Shown: positions 1 through 9,307, numbered from the stretch's first letter. The stretch is 64,000 bases of DNA from an uncultured Opitutales bacterium (GCA_934613645.1 CAKTTC010000006.1:1-64000); one strand, 5' to 3'. Notes: a model not told the origin generated them from the letters alone. Numbers and translations are program-made.

Positions 1-2
1 TC

Positions 3-188
3 GATGACCGCCTGAAAATTTTTGCGGGCGACAACGAGGTTCAGGAAATCAATTCCGCCACAACGCCGACATTCGCCCAGTGGCAGACGTGGAAAACCGA
101 CGGAACACTCGTGTGCCTGTTAGAGCCCGAAATAGCACAAGTCGGCGCACTGTATAAAAAGACCGTCAAAAAATGCCGCGCCCGATGA
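3..188 (+). CDS. 3' end of an unrecognised gene (truncated by window edge)
   Basis: The frame beginning at base 3 is open from the window edge to a TGA at 186-188 and gives 61 residues. It contains an acidic stretch (LLEPEIAQVGALYKK) and ends in a basic tail (KKTVKKCRAR). Codon use resembles real genes in the window, but the fragment is too short to recognise a family. It could be a structural or phage-related protein, but nothing shown here proves that. No continuation or clear partner gene follows downstream. Confidence 0.35.
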   Translation, partial: DDRLKIFAGDNEVQEINSATTPTFAQWQTWKTDGTLVCLLEPEIAQVGALYKKTVKKCRAR

Positions 189-845
189 ACGGTGAAATGT
201 TGCGGGGGACGGCTTGGCGGATTCCGCCGACACGGCGACAACCGCAATTTTCGGCGAATGGTTCGACAGCCAGATTGAGAACATCTATAACCCAATACCT
301 CTCGGGCGACAAGTTCGCAACAGACACCGGCGACGACGGGACAGAAGGATTCGGACGGCACAGGAAACTAACCCACACCCATCCCAACACAGCGCGATTT
401 TTGACGACGAGATACTCAGATAAACTTAGAAAAACAAGAGGGCATTTTCCAAGAAACGCTCTCCAACTTAGAAAATCCCGCTGCGAATTTTTGAAACCTG
501 CCCCCAATGAACCTTGCAACTACCCTGCAAAGACGACGCAGCCCCCTTGCAACCAAACTGCAACGGGGGCTTTTTACACGGCGAAAATCAGCCGATTTCC
601 TCAAACGCTCGATTTTTTTCCTCAAACCGTCCGCGCAGATACACCTTATCAATAATAACCTATATATGATTAACTAAATATAAATCGGAAAAACTAAGTA
701 AATCTAAGCGATTCCTCAATTTATTTGAAAATCTACAAACAATAATTCAAAAAATTCAACTTTTTTTATTGCAAGGAGCCAAGCCGCGCCGGCCGCCCAA
801 AAAACATATTGACACGCGCGCGAGAACTAAATAGAAGCTAAATTT
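189..845. other. Gene-poor stretch with a terminator and AT-rich upstream region
   Basis: No convincing gene is seen here. A TTG-initiated frame at 214-423 starts with a plausible acidic segment (IFGEWFDSQIENIYN) and then turns into Arg-rich out-of-frame sequence, so it may be a degraded gene. Bases 656-800 are strongly AT-rich. A TTGACA hexamer at 809-814 lies 31 bases before the ATG at 846, but no good -10 box follows at 17 bp (TAGAAG at 832-837), so the promoter is only a candidate. Confidence 0.4.
541..576 (+). terminator. Rho-independent terminator
   Basis: GCCCCC-TTGCA pairs with TGCAA-CGGGGGC with one bulged base, and a T run follows at 571-575. It would end transcription coming from the left edge of the window. 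Confidence 0.75.
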
Positions 846-2030
846 ATGAAAACTATAGTATGCGCTTTACTGGCGATTGCCGCGCTTTCGGCGACGGCGG
901 AGCTCGGATATCAAAACGCGCCCGCAACGCAGGGCGAATACAAGATTGGACAAGTCGAGACGATTTGCAAGCAGACTAACAGGTATCTCGGCTGGCCGAC
1001 GGTAATTTGCCGCAAAAATGGCGAGCTTATCGCGGTGTTTTCTGGCGACCGCGACGCGCACATCTGCCCCTATGGGAAGGTTCAGATGATACGCAGCAAA
1101 GACTTCGGCAAAACGTGGTCTGCCGCCGAGACAATCATCAATTCGCCCCTCGACGACCGCGACGCCGGCATTCTTGAGCTTGAAAACGGCAACTTGGTTC
1201 TGTTTTGGTTCAACTCGGTGGCGTATCAGGCGCCGAGCATTTTAAAGAAAAACCCCGCCTACAAAAAAAGCTTTACTGAAACAACCGAAGAAGAGCGCAA
1301 GGCATACGGCGGCAGCTACTGCGCAATATCCGCCTCCGACGGGCGCAAGTGGAGCTTTCCGATTAAAACCTGCGGAGTATCGCCCCACGGCGGCGCGCTG
1401 CTTAAAAACGGCGACGTAATGCTTGTCTGCAAAGGCCGCGGCGGCAGCGACGAAATATCGAAAAGCTTGGGAATAGAAGTGGGACTTTCAACAGACGGCT
1501 GCAAATCTTGGAAGGTAATTGCCGAAATTAAAATCCCCGAGGGCGACAGAATTGAAGACTACTGGGAGCCGCATGTCGTTGAGGCCGCAAACGGCGACTT
1601 GATTGCCCAGATACGTTGCCACAAGGACTCATACGTCCGCCAAAGCGTCAGCAAAGACTGCGGCAAAACGTGGACGGTCGCCGAAAAAATCGACGTTGTG
1701 GGCTTCCCAAGCCACTTGCTTAAGCTCAAGGACGGAAATCTGCTTATGACGTATTCGCGCCGCGCAGTAAACCCAAAGAAGGCCGACTACAAAGAAAGCG
1801 ACAAAATTATGGGCCAATACGCCCGCTTCAGCTACGACAACGGAAAAACATGGGGCAAAGAAATTATGCTCTGCCGCAGCTTCACAGGCGACATGGGATA
1901 CCCATCGACGGCGCAGCTGCCCGACGGCAGCTTCTACACTGTCTTCTACCACAACTTCGACAAGACGCCCGACAACCACAAACCCAAAGAAGCAGGCATA
2001 GGCATCTTCGGCGTGAGGTGGTCGCGGTAA
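846..2030 (+). CDS. Secreted BNR-repeat (sialidase-like) protein
   Basis: This 394-residue protein has an N-terminal signal peptide (about residues 1-18, ending ALSATA) and so is probably exported. Five Asp-box motifs of the S-x-D-x-G-x-x-W type are visible: SKDFGKTW at 84-91, SASDGRKW at 162-169, STDGCKSW at 215-222, SKDCGKTW at 269-276 and SYDNGKTW at 329-336. These mark blades of a six-bladed beta-propeller, as in sialidases and related BNR exo-glycosidases. RYLGWP at 46-51 sits where sialidases carry their first catalytic arginine. The substrate cannot be read from sequence: many proteins of this family are not true sialidases. The gene stands alone and ends at a strong terminator. Confidence 0.85.
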   Translation: MKTIVCALLAIAALSATAELGYQNAPATQGEYKIGQVETICKQTNRYLGWPTVICRKNGELIAVFSGDRDAHICPYGKVQMIRSKDFGKTWSAAETIINSPLDDRDAGILELENGNLVLFWFNSVAYQAPSILKKNPAYKKSFTETTEEERKAYGGSYCAISASDGRKWSFPIKTCGVSPHGGALLKNGDVMLVCKGRGGSDEISKSLGIEVGLSTDGCKSWKVIAEIKIPEGDRIEDYWEPHVVEAANGDLIAQIRCHKDSYVRQSVSKDCGKTWTVAEKIDVVGFPSHLLKLKDGNLLMTYSRRAVNPKKADYKESDKIMGQYARFSYDNGKTWGKEIMLCRSFTGDMGYPSTAQLPDGSFYTVFYHNFDKTPDNHKPKEAGIGIFGVRWSR

Positions 2031-2044
2031 AGGGCGGCGTCAAA

Positions 2045-2075
2045 AAAACGGCTTTTTTCAAGCCGTTTTTTTTGT
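2045..2075 (+). terminator. Rho-independent terminator of the BNR gene
   Basis: AAAACGGCTT at 2045-2054 pairs with AAGCCGTTTT at 2060-2069, followed by a long T run. It lies 15 bases after the stop codon at 2030. Confidence 0.85.
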
Positions 2076-2124
2076 TTTTGCGCTTCTTGAAGCGCCGCGA
2101 AAGGCGGCAGAGAGAAACCCGCCG

Positions 2125-2226
2125 CTACAAGCCTGCGACGCGCTCGAAGGTAGAATTTGCAAAGCTCTCGACAAGCATTTCGCGGGCGGTCTCGAGCGAA
2201 AGCCCGCGCGAGCGCATATTCCCCCA
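2125..2226 (-). pseudogene. Remnant resembling the C-terminus of SufD/SufB
   Basis: On the minus strand an 82-codon open frame ends at 2125. Its last 30 residues (RSRGLSLETAREMLVESFA, then NSTFERVAGL) resemble the C-terminal helix of the Fe-S scaffold proteins SufD and SufB, where a SRGI/L-x-x-x-x-A-x-x-L-x-x-x-F-A pattern is typical. The upstream part of the frame does not look like SufD, so only a fragment appears to be left. A SufT-type gene sits 1.2 kb away, which is suggestive but does not prove a former suf locus. The remainder of 2080-2450 holds no recognisable gene. Confidence 0.45.
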
Positions 2227-2414
2227 AGAACAGTCAGACGATTTGCGCGCTGAAATCCAATGCCGTGTAGAACCTGCGGTTGTTGAAACTTCCCAAATTA
2301 CAGATTGAGAGTCCCCGTAGAATATGGGGTGAAACCGTAAAAAACAAATTATGAGAAAAGCCTTATTCCACAACTTTTGGGGTTGACCCGAAAATCGGGC
2401 GGGAAATATGGGCG

Positions 2415-2450
2415 CAAAAAAAGGCGCAATCCTAAGACTGCGCCTTTTTT
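2415..2450 (-). terminator. Terminator downstream of tRNA-Gly
   Basis: AAGGCGCA at 2421-2428 pairs with TGCGCCTT at 2439-2446. On the minus strand the stem is followed by a T run. It lies just after the 3' end of the tRNA. Confidence 0.7.
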
Positions 2451-2452
2451 CT

Positions 2453-2528
2453 TGGAGCGGGCGATCGGGTTCGAACCGACAACCTCGACCTTGGCAAGGT
2501 CACGCTCTGCCAATTGAGCTACGCCCGC
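2453..2528 (-). tRNA. tRNA-Gly (anticodon GCC)
   Basis: Read on the minus strand, a 76-nt cloverleaf starts GCGGGCGTAGCTC and ends with a TTCGAA-containing T arm, a CGCCCGC acceptor strand and an encoded CCA. The anticodon loop reads TTGCCAA, giving GCC. Confidence 0.95.
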
Positions 2529-2561
2529 ATCAAGTAAATTATGGGTAGGTATTGTGCTTTT

Positions 2562-3437
2562 TTATCTCGCCAAGTCAAGCTCAAAAATCGATTTTTTTCG
2601 AGAATTTTTCGGCGCAGCGTAAAAATCACTTTTGTCAACAACTTCCGCTATTTTATCATCAAGCAAAATTTTCACAAGCGGCTTTACTTTTTGTGTATTC
2701 TCCTTTTTGAAGACAATGTAGAAGGGCAAAGTGAGGGGATAGTCGCCGTTTAGAAAGTTTTCTATGTCGGGTTTGTAGGCGTAGCTTTTGCCCGCCCCCG
2801 CGCGCGACACGGGCAGAACTTTAACCATATCGCCCGAAACCGCCTTGCCCAAAACGGCTATTGCCGAATTGTTTGTTTTTACCATATTCAAAATGTCGGC
2901 CTTGCGCGCGGGCATGTTCACCCACAAGCCGATATTCGTGCCGCCGAGTGCTTCGGTTTTGAAAAGCTCAACAACAACGTTGTCGGAATACGAAGTGGAT
3001 ATCGCCATGATGTCGCGCAAACCGACGTCGGAAACGCCCGCCTGCGCCCACGTCTCGCAGCGCGGAGCCGCGCTTGCCGAGAATATATCGAAAAGCTTTT
3101 TCGACGAAATTTCCTCCATCGGGTTGACCGAATTTACAACAACTACCGCCGCCTGATACGCAAACGGCAACGCCGTCAATCCGTCGGGGAGAGTGGCCGC
3201 GCGGGGCATTGCAACAATCGCAACGTCCGACTTGCCCGAGAGCACGTCGGGGATTGCGAAATACGTTCCCTTCATGTCTATTTCCGCGTCCACTCCCGCC
3301 GCCGCCAAGAGCGTTTTTGCCTCCTTTTCCAAAACGGGCGCAATGATGTCGCTTCCCGAAAGATTGAGCTTTGCTCCGAAAAGTTGGCCGCAGGCAAACG
3401 CCGAAACAGCCGCCAATACAAACAATCCTTTTTTCAT
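2562..3437 (-). CDS. PstS-like periplasmic substrate-binding protein
   Basis: The 291-residue product starts with a signal peptide (MKKGLFVLAAVSAFACGQLF) and continues as a type 2 periplasmic-binding fold. Features typical of phosphate-binding (PstS-like) proteins are the early GSDI segment, a SDVAIVAMPR loop near residue 75, FAYQAAVVVVN before a domain crossover, and ISSKKLFDIFSA. The start was placed at MKK rather than at an ATG four codons upstream because the signal peptide begins there. It is shorter than usual PstS, no pst transporter genes are adjacent, and the ligand is uncertain. It follows sufT on the same strand with a gap of 25 bases and may be the last gene of that run. Confidence 0.7.
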   Translation of the reverse strand: MKKGLFVLAAVSAFACGQLFGAKLNLSGSDIIAPVLEKEAKTLLAAAGVDAEIDMKGTYFAIPDVLSGKSDVAIVAMPRAATLPDGLTALPFAYQAAVVVVNSVNPMEEISSKKLFDIFSASAAPRCETWAQAGVSDVGLRDIMAISTSYSDNVVVELFKTEALGGTNIGLWVNMPARKADILNMVKTNNSAIAVLGKAVSGDMVKVLPVSRAGAGKSYAYKPDIENFLNGDYPLTLPFYIVFKKENTQKVKPLVKILLDDKIAEVVDKSDFYAAPKNSRKKSIFELDLAR

Positions 3438-3462
3438 ACTCACAAGCATTTTAGATTAAAAA

Positions 3463-4038
3463 TTACGCAATCCCGAGAATCATTCGCGCCTCTTCGCTCA
3501 TCATATCCTGATTCCATGGAGGGTCCCAAACTATGTTTACAACGGCCTCGCGCACGGCGGGCAAGGCCTCAATCCTCACGCGCAGGTCGTCGGCAATAAC
3601 GGGGCCCATTGAGCAGCCGGGGGCGGTGAGCGTCATATCAACCTCCACCCTGTCGCCGTCGACAACCTCTATGCGGTAGACGAGCCCCAAATCGACAATA
3701 TTCACGGGAATTTCGGGGTCGAAAACAGTTTTGGCTACCCCCCACACTTCGTCGATATCCACAGCCGTTCCCGCGGGGGTGTCGGAAAACACATACTCGC
3801 GCTTTGCGTTGTTTGCGGCGCAGAGCGAATTTTCCGCAGGCTTGGGACGCTCAATCCCGAGCGCGTCGGCATCGGCTGCGGCTATTTTTGCCACGCCGAA
3901 AACGCCCTCAACGCGGTAGCCGAAGTCGTCGGTCGAGTCGATTTTGACGGCGTTGTCCTTCGCCAGCAGAACCTCCAGTTCCGACGGCAGAAGCGTTGCG
4001 CGGGTATCGCGCGAAAGAACTACATACTCTTTGTCCAT
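3463..4038 (-). CDS. sufT: SufT-type Fe-S assembly protein (DUF59/MIP18)
   Basis: The 191-residue product carries a C-terminal MIP18/DUF59 domain (about residues 90-180) with the family features VFDPEIPVNIVDLGLVY, DMTLTAPGCSMGP and VWDPPWNQDMMSEEAR. The cysteine in the TxPxC motif is present. An N-terminal extension of roughly 85 residues (KEYVVLSRDTRATLLPSELE) is typical of the SufT form. Family members help deliver or mature Fe-S clusters in the cytosol. The start MDKEYV lies four bases after the proB stop, so the genes are probably co-transcribed. No other intact suf gene is in the window. Confidence 0.85.
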   Translation of the reverse strand: MDKEYVVLSRDTRATLLPSELEVLLAKDNAVKIDSTDDFGYRVEGVFGVAKIAAADADALGIERPKPAENSLCAANNAKREYVFSDTPAGTAVDIDEVWGVAKTVFDPEIPVNIVDLGLVYRIEVVDGDRVEVDMTLTAPGCSMGPVIADDLRVRIEALPAVREAVVNIVWDPPWNQDMMSEEARMILGIA

Positions 4039-4042
4039 AGTC

Positions 4043-5137
4043 TCAAACAAGTGCCATATTGTCGCGGTGCACAACCACGTCGCGGTGCGAGCACCTGCCT
4101 TCGTGTTCGCGCATCGAATTGAGTTCGGCGGAATCTATTTCTGCAAGCCCGCGCGCCACGACCGCGCCCGTTGCCTCGTCTACAATCTCGACCATTGCGC
4201 CCTTTGAGAACTTGCCCGAAACCGCGCGGACGCCAGCGGGCAGCAGCGAGCTGCCCTTTTCGCGCAAGGCCTTAGCCGCGCCCGAATCCACCATGATCTT
4301 GGAAATTGTTCTGCCGAAATACGCGAGCCATCTTTTTTTGGAGCTTATTTCGCCCTCGGTTTTAGAGGCGCAGAACTGCGTGCCGGGGTTTTTGCCGTCG
4401 AGAATGTCGATAAGAACGTTGTCGGCGTCGCCGCGCGCAATGTAGACGTCGCAGCCCGAGCCTGTGGCAATTTCCGCAGCCTTGATTTTGGTAATCATTC
4501 CGCCGACTGCCGTCGCGCTTTGCGTTCCGCCCGCCATTGCCCTGATTTCTGGCGTGATTTTTTCGACAACCTTCACCATTTCCCCGCTGCCGTGCATGTC
4601 CAAAAGGCCATTTGCCGTCGAGAGAATCATGAGCGCGTCGGACTTCGAAAGAGCCGCCACAAGAGAACTGAGAACGTCGTTGTCGCCGAACTTCATATTA
4701 AGCTCCGCCGCGCTGAGGCAGTCGTTTTCGTTGATTACGGGCACTACGCCCGCCTTGAGAAGTTCGTCGAGAAGTTCGCGCAACGCCTTGTAGCGCGAGG
4801 GCACGTCAACGTCGTCGCGCACAAGCAGGATTTGAGCCGCGCTTATGCCGAACGGCTCGAACAATTCCGACCACGTTTGAATGAGTTTGCCCTGCCCGAC
4901 CGCCGCGCACATTTGGACTTTGCGAATGTCTTTCGGGCGCGATTTCAGACCGAGCCTGCCCATTCCCAAGCCGACCGCACCCGAGCTTACGAGAATGACC
5001 TCCACGCCCCTGCGGCGCGCCTCGGCAATCTGGGCGCACAGCGCGCCCATTTTGCCCAGCTCCAAGCAGCCTACGCCGCTTGTGAGCACGCCCGTGCCTA
5101 TTTTAACGACAATGCGTTTTCTGCGAACCGAATTCAT
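4043..5137 (-). CDS. proB: Glutamate 5-kinase
   Basis: ProB phosphorylates glutamate, the first step of proline synthesis. The 364-residue product has an amino-acid-kinase fold with IVVKIGTGVL at the N-terminus, VSSGAVGLGM near residue 50, and the NENDCLS and FGDNDVLS substrate loops. A C-terminal PUA-like domain (about 275-355) follows, as in full-length ProB. The final stretch (HEGRCSHRDVVVHRDNMALV) is a typical ProB tail. Its ATG overlaps the frr stop by one base (TAATG), so translation is likely coupled. proA is not in the window. Confidence 0.93.
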   Translation of the reverse strand: MNSVRRKRIVVKIGTGVLTSGVGCLELGKMGALCAQIAEARRRGVEVILVSSGAVGLGMGRLGLKSRPKDIRKVQMCAAVGQGKLIQTWSELFEPFGISAAQILLVRDDVDVPSRYKALRELLDELLKAGVVPVINENDCLSAAELNMKFGDNDVLSSLVAALSKSDALMILSTANGLLDMHGSGEMVKVVEKITPEIRAMAGGTQSATAVGGMITKIKAAEIATGSGCDVYIARGDADNVLIDILDGKNPGTQFCASKTEGEISSKKRWLAYFGRTISKIMVDSGAAKALREKGSSLLPAGVRAVSGKFSKGAMVEIVDEATGAVVARGLAEIDSAELNSMREHEGRCSHRDVVVHRDNMALV

Positions 5138-5697
5138 TATATCTTTTTGAGGTCGCCCTCTTTTACCTCAAGCATTGAGTTGACTTCCGCAATGCTTTTG
5201 TCGGTAACGTTCTGGACTTCCTTTTCGAATTTTTTCAAGTCGTCCTCGGTAGCCGCGCCCGCCTTCTGGGCTTTCTTGGCTGCGTCGAGAACCTCGCGGC
5301 GAATGTTGCGGATTCTGACCCTGCCCTGCTCCGCCATTTCGTGGCAGATTTTGGCAAGTTCCGCGCGGCGTTCGCCCGAAAGCGCGGGAACGGGGCAGCG
5401 GACGGCCTCGCCCATGACGGCGGGCGTAAAGCCGATGTTTGCCGCGAGAATCGCCTTTTCCACGTCTTTGAGAATGCTCTTGTCCCACGGCTGAACGCGG
5501 ATTGTGGAGCTGTCGGGAGTGGTGATTGCGGCTATGTCCCTGAGGCGGCTTGTTGTGCCGTAGGCTTCAACCATTACGTTTTCCACCATTCCGGGGTTTG
5601 CCTTGCCCGTGTGGACAGTTTCGAACTCTTTGCCGACGTATTCGACGGCCTTTTTCATTGCTTCCTGCGTTTTTTTGATTTCCGCTGATATATCCAT
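5137..5697 (-). CDS. frr: Ribosome recycling factor
   Basis: The 186-residue product has the normal length of RRF, which releases ribosomes from mRNA after termination together with EF-G. Recognisable segments are the N-terminal helix (KKTQEAMKKAVEYVGKEF), the domain II start (VHTGKANPGMVENVMVEAYG), IRVQPWDKSILKDVEKAI, and the C-terminal helix with VRIRNIRREVLDAAKKAQK. It lies between pyrH and proB on the same strand, an arrangement also found in other Verrucomicrobiota genomes. Confidence 0.95.
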   Translation of the reverse strand: MDISAEIKKTQEAMKKAVEYVGKEFETVHTGKANPGMVENVMVEAYGTTSRLRDIAAITTPDSSTIRVQPWDKSILKDVEKAILAANIGFTPAVMGEAVRCPVPALSGERRAELAKICHEMAEQGRVRIRNIRREVLDAAKKAQKAGAATEDDLKKFEKEVQNVTDKSIAEVNSMLEVKEGDLKKI

Positions 5698-5724
5698 TTC
5701 AAACCTTTCTTTGTGTTTTTAAAT

Positions 5725-6438
5725 TTACGAGACAATCGTGCCTATCGGGTAGCCCTCTACCGCCTTTTGAATGTTGCCTTCGGCGCACATATCGAAGACG
5801 ATTATCGGGATTTTGTTGTCCATGCACATTGAGAACGCCGTTGAATCCATCACGGCAAGGCGTTTTTCTATGGCCTGCATAAACGTGAGGGAATCGTATT
5901 TTACGGCATCGGGGAATTTTTTGGGGTCTTTGTCGTAGATGCCGTCCACTTTCGTGGCCTTCAGGATACAGTCGGCGTTGATTTCGCTTGCGCGCAGAGC
6001 CGCGGTGGTGTCGGTCGAAAAATACGGGTTGCCCGTTCCCGCCACGAATATCACAACGCGCCCCTTTTCCAGATGGCGGACGGCGCGGCGGACAATGAAC
6101 GGTTCGGCTACCTTTTCCATGGGAATTGCCGTCTGCACGCGCACCGCAACGCCCTCCTTTTCGAGCGCGTTCATCAGGGCGAGTCCGTTGATTACCGTGG
6201 CGAGCATACCCATGTAGTCGCCCGTTGTTCTGTCCACTCCCGACTGCGCTCCGCTAAGCCCCCTGAAAATGTTTCCGCCGCCGACTACCAGACAAATCTG
6301 CACGCCCTTTTCGTGGATTGCTTTCAGTTCTACAGCCAATTTTTTGAGGATTGAGCTGTCGAGACAGTCGCCGTTTTTTACGTCTTTGAGGGCTTCGCCG
6401 CTCAGTTTCAAGACAATGCGTTTATATTTTAAGTTCAT
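5725..6438 (-). CDS. pyrH: UMP kinase
   Basis: PyrH makes UDP from UMP. The 237-residue product has the amino-acid-kinase fold with RIVLKLSGEAL at the start, VVGGGNIFRG as the glycine-rich loop, DYMGMLATVINGLAL, and FVAGTGNPYFSTDTTAALRA, all hallmarks of bacterial PyrH. The ATG at 6438 was chosen. A GTG two codons upstream (6444) is an alternative, and no strong ribosome binding site decides between them. frr follows 27 bases downstream. Confidence 0.95.
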   Translation of the reverse strand: MNLKYKRIVLKLSGEALKDVKNGDCLDSSILKKLAVELKAIHEKGVQICLVVGGGNIFRGLSGAQSGVDRTTGDYMGMLATVINGLALMNALEKEGVAVRVQTAIPMEKVAEPFIVRRAVRHLEKGRVVIFVAGTGNPYFSTDTTAALRASEINADCILKATKVDGIYDKDPKKFPDAVKYDSLTFMQAIEKRLAVMDSTAFSMCMDNKIPIIVFDMCAEGNIQKAVEGYPIGTIVS

Positions 6439-6496
6439 CAACACCGATTGAACAAAAAAAACGCGTCCTTTTCAACTCTTTTTTAGCGCGCCGCCC

Positions 6497-9307
6497 CTAT
6501 TTTCGGGCGGCTGTTTTCGAGGGCATAACGCGCAAAACCGACGGCTTTTGGGCGAAGATTTCCGCCGCCATTGCGCGCACCTGTTCGAGCGTGACCGACT
6601 TGTAAAACTCCTCCCTGTTCAACGCCATTTCAATCAGAAGCGGATACGCCTGCGATTTCGACATCACGCTGAAAAGCCAGTATTTGTTGTTTCTTTCCGC
6701 CGTTTTAAGCGACTTTATTATCGGAATTTTCGCGCGCTCGAATTCGTCGGCGGAAATGCCAGCCGCCGTTTTCAGTCCGCTTGCCGAGAGCTTTTTTACA
6801 AGCTCCGCGTTGAACGCAGGCTCAACGAAAGTAGCCGTTGCAACCGCGCCGTCGAAACCAAGCCACGCGGCATTTGTGTAGAAGGCGAACGGGCTGTAGA
6901 CGTTGCCCTCGCCCTCGCGGATATCCTTGCGCAGAACGTCGTCCAAAACCGCGCCGAGGATTGTGGCGGTGCGCATTTTGTGCATGTCGTCGCCGAACGA
7001 CGCGTTCCAGACAACGCACGCGAGCGAGCGCGGTTCGTCGGTGGCAAGATACGTCTGCGTTATGTCTTTGCCGCCCTCGAATTTTGCGCGCGGCACGGCA
7101 AACGGTGTTTTTTCGCGCTCGGGCATTGCGCCGAAAGTTTCGGAAACAATGCGCACGGCGAGGCGTTCGTCGATGTCGCCGACAATCGAAATTTCCATAT
7201 ACGATTTCCCGAGAATCGGGCGCAGCCACGCGGCGAAATCGGCCATTGAATGCTTGGCGAAGTCCTCGAACTTTCCGGGGATTTTCGCGAAGGTGTCGCC
7301 GTAGATGAACGACGACATAAACTTCAGGCGCATTGAAGGCTCGGTTTCGTAGTTGCGGTAAAAAGCCTCGGCGGTGTTGCGCAGGTTCGCGGTTGCGTCG
7401 TCGCGGAAGGCGGGGTCGGCAACCAAAGTGGCGGCGTAGCGCAGCATTTTTTCGGCGTCGCGCGTGTTGCTTGAACCCGATATCAACAGGCTTCCGCCCG
7501 AAATTTTCGCCGAAACGCCCATTTTAAGCAGGTTTGCGGCGGCGTTTATCTGGGCTGCCGTCTGGAATTTGGTGCCGCCCAAAATTATTGCGGGAGCGGA
7601 GGCGAAGAACTCGGGCTTGTCGGCGGGGATTTGCGCAACGCCCCCGCCAATGCACACGTTAAGCAGAACTTCGTCTTTCGTGAAAGTGTTGCTTTTTACG
7701 TTCAACGCCACGCCGTTTTGGAACTTGATTTGCGCAATGCCGAGTTTGTCGATTTTCCGCTCGGAAACTATTTTTCCCGCCGCGCCGAATTCTGAAAAAA
7801 CCAAGTCGGAAACGCCGAATTTTTCCGCGCCGTATTTCGACTTTGCCGCCGCCGAATACGCCGCCCCCACCGACTTTTCAAGCTCGGCCTTTTCGGGAAC
7901 GTCTGAATCGGAAACAAGCAGGCTGATTTTTCCGCGCGAAAGAACGTCGTTGAAAAGCTTTTTCATTTCGGCCGCGCCGAAATTTTGGAAGGCGCGCTTT
8001 GTAAGCTCCATGTCAAGCTCGGGCGAAATATACGTTATGCCGTCGGAGAACGCCGACGTTATCTCCGAGGCGAGCGCGGAATTTTTGCGCGTATTCTTGC
8101 CGTTGATTGCCGTCTGCAAGATGTCGAAAATCTTTTTCTTTGCGTTTTCAACTTCGGCGTCGGTTATGGAATCGACGCTCAGAAGCTGGCGGAAAAGCTC
8201 CTGTGCCGCGTCGCGCCACTTGCCGAGCGGGGCGTCGCACGAGGCGGAGAACACGAGAACTTTCGCGCAGTAGTCGAAGAACGAAGCCCCGCCCGAAACA
8301 ATCTCCGCGTCGGGAGCGTCGGCAATGCGCTGGAAACGCGCGTTGAGAACGTAGCCGAGCAGGTTGAGCCTGTCGCTTTCCGCGCGGGCTTCAACCGAAT
8401 CAAGCCCGTTTTTGCCCACGGGCATTGCAACCGAAAGCGACGCCGTAGAACACGTCAGATTCGGCACGCCCACGGCGTCGAGGCTGATGTCGAGTTTGTC
8501 GCCGCCGAAGCCGCCGTTTTTGCCCGAAAGCTCGCCCATTTCAAGCGCGCGCGGCGCGGCGGCGGGCTTTTTGAACGACTCGAAACCCGCGGCAAGCTCG
8601 AAAATCTTTTCGGGCTCGACATCGCCCACAACAACCAAAACCATATTGTCGGGGCGGTAGTTTGCGCGGTAGAATTCGAAAAACGCGTCGCGGTTTGCGG
8701 TTTTTACAACTTCGGCAGTGCCTATGGGCATTCTGTCGGCGAAAGTCGTGCCCTTGAAAATAAGCCCTATCTCGCGGACTGCCTTACGGTAGTTGGCGTC
8801 GTCGCGCGCGCTCATTTCGGCGAGAACCACGCTGCGTTCGCTGTCGATGAACGACTGCTCGAAAGTCATCTTGTCGGCGTAGTCGCGCAAAAGCAGCAGG
8901 CTCTCCTTCAGGATTTTTTCGCCCGTTTCGGGAAGCTCGAGCTTGTAGACGGTTTCAGTGAAGCTCGTGTGGGCGTTGGTGTCGCTGCCGAACGCCATGC
9001 CGAGCCGCTGGAAATATTCGGTCATCACTCCCGACGGGAAGTGCTCAGTGCCGTTGAACGCCATGTGCTCTATGAAGTGCGCAAGCCCCCTTTCGCTTTC
9101 GCGCTCGAACAGCGAACCCGACTTCACAAGCAGGCGCATCGAGCACCTGTCGGGCGGCTCGGAATTTTTGAACACCGCAACCGTAAAGCCGTTTGAAAGC
9201 GTTTTGATTTTCAAGTTTGCGTCCGTTTGGACGGAGGGTTTTGAGCACCCCGAAAGAAGAGATGAAGCCATCGCGATAAAGAAAATAATGTTTCTGAAAA
9301 TTTTCAT
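6497..9307 (-). CDS. M16-family zinc metallopeptidase, lipoprotein
   Basis: The 936-residue product is a two-lobed insulinase/pitrilysin-type peptidase. A lipoprotein signal peptide is seen (SSLLSGC with the lipid-attached Cys at 21). The zinc motif HFIEH lies at 77-81, and the distal zinc-binding glutamate fits E157, 76 residues after the motif's Glu. The C-terminal half repeats the fold without the motif, as in other M16 proteins with one active and one inactive half. It is probably anchored in the periplasm and degrades peptides. Its ATG overlaps the stop of the upstream methyltransferase (ATGA), and it is the last gene of a five-gene run. Confidence 0.88.
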   Translation of the reverse strand: MKIFRNIIFFIAMASSLLSGCSKPSVQTDANLKIKTLSNGFTVAVFKNSEPPDRCSMRLLVKSGSLFERESERGLAHFIEHMAFNGTEHFPSGVMTEYFQRLGMAFGSDTNAHTSFTETVYKLELPETGEKILKESLLLLRDYADKMTFEQSFIDSERSVVLAEMSARDDANYRKAVREIGLIFKGTTFADRMPIGTAEVVKTANRDAFFEFYRANYRPDNMVLVVVGDVEPEKIFELAAGFESFKKPAAAPRALEMGELSGKNGGFGGDKLDISLDAVGVPNLTCSTASLSVAMPVGKNGLDSVEARAESDRLNLLGYVLNARFQRIADAPDAEIVSGGASFFDYCAKVLVFSASCDAPLGKWRDAAQELFRQLLSVDSITDAEVENAKKKIFDILQTAINGKNTRKNSALASEITSAFSDGITYISPELDMELTKRAFQNFGAAEMKKLFNDVLSRGKISLLVSDSDVPEKAELEKSVGAAYSAAAKSKYGAEKFGVSDLVFSEFGAAGKIVSERKIDKLGIAQIKFQNGVALNVKSNTFTKDEVLLNVCIGGGVAQIPADKPEFFASAPAIILGGTKFQTAAQINAAANLLKMGVSAKISGGSLLISGSSNTRDAEKMLRYAATLVADPAFRDDATANLRNTAEAFYRNYETEPSMRLKFMSSFIYGDTFAKIPGKFEDFAKHSMADFAAWLRPILGKSYMEISIVGDIDERLAVRIVSETFGAMPEREKTPFAVPRAKFEGGKDITQTYLATDEPRSLACVVWNASFGDDMHKMRTATILGAVLDDVLRKDIREGEGNVYSPFAFYTNAAWLGFDGAVATATFVEPAFNAELVKKLSASGLKTAAGISADEFERAKIPIIKSLKTAERNNKYWLFSVMSKSQAYPLLIEMALNREEFYKSVTLEQVRAMAAEIFAQKPSVLRVMPSKTAARK

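Noticed and set aside
7985..9196. Long plus-strand open frame (403 codons) opposite the M16 peptidase
   Set aside because: Its product is His/Arg/Val-rich shadow sequence with no domain features; the minus-strand gene has clear motifs.
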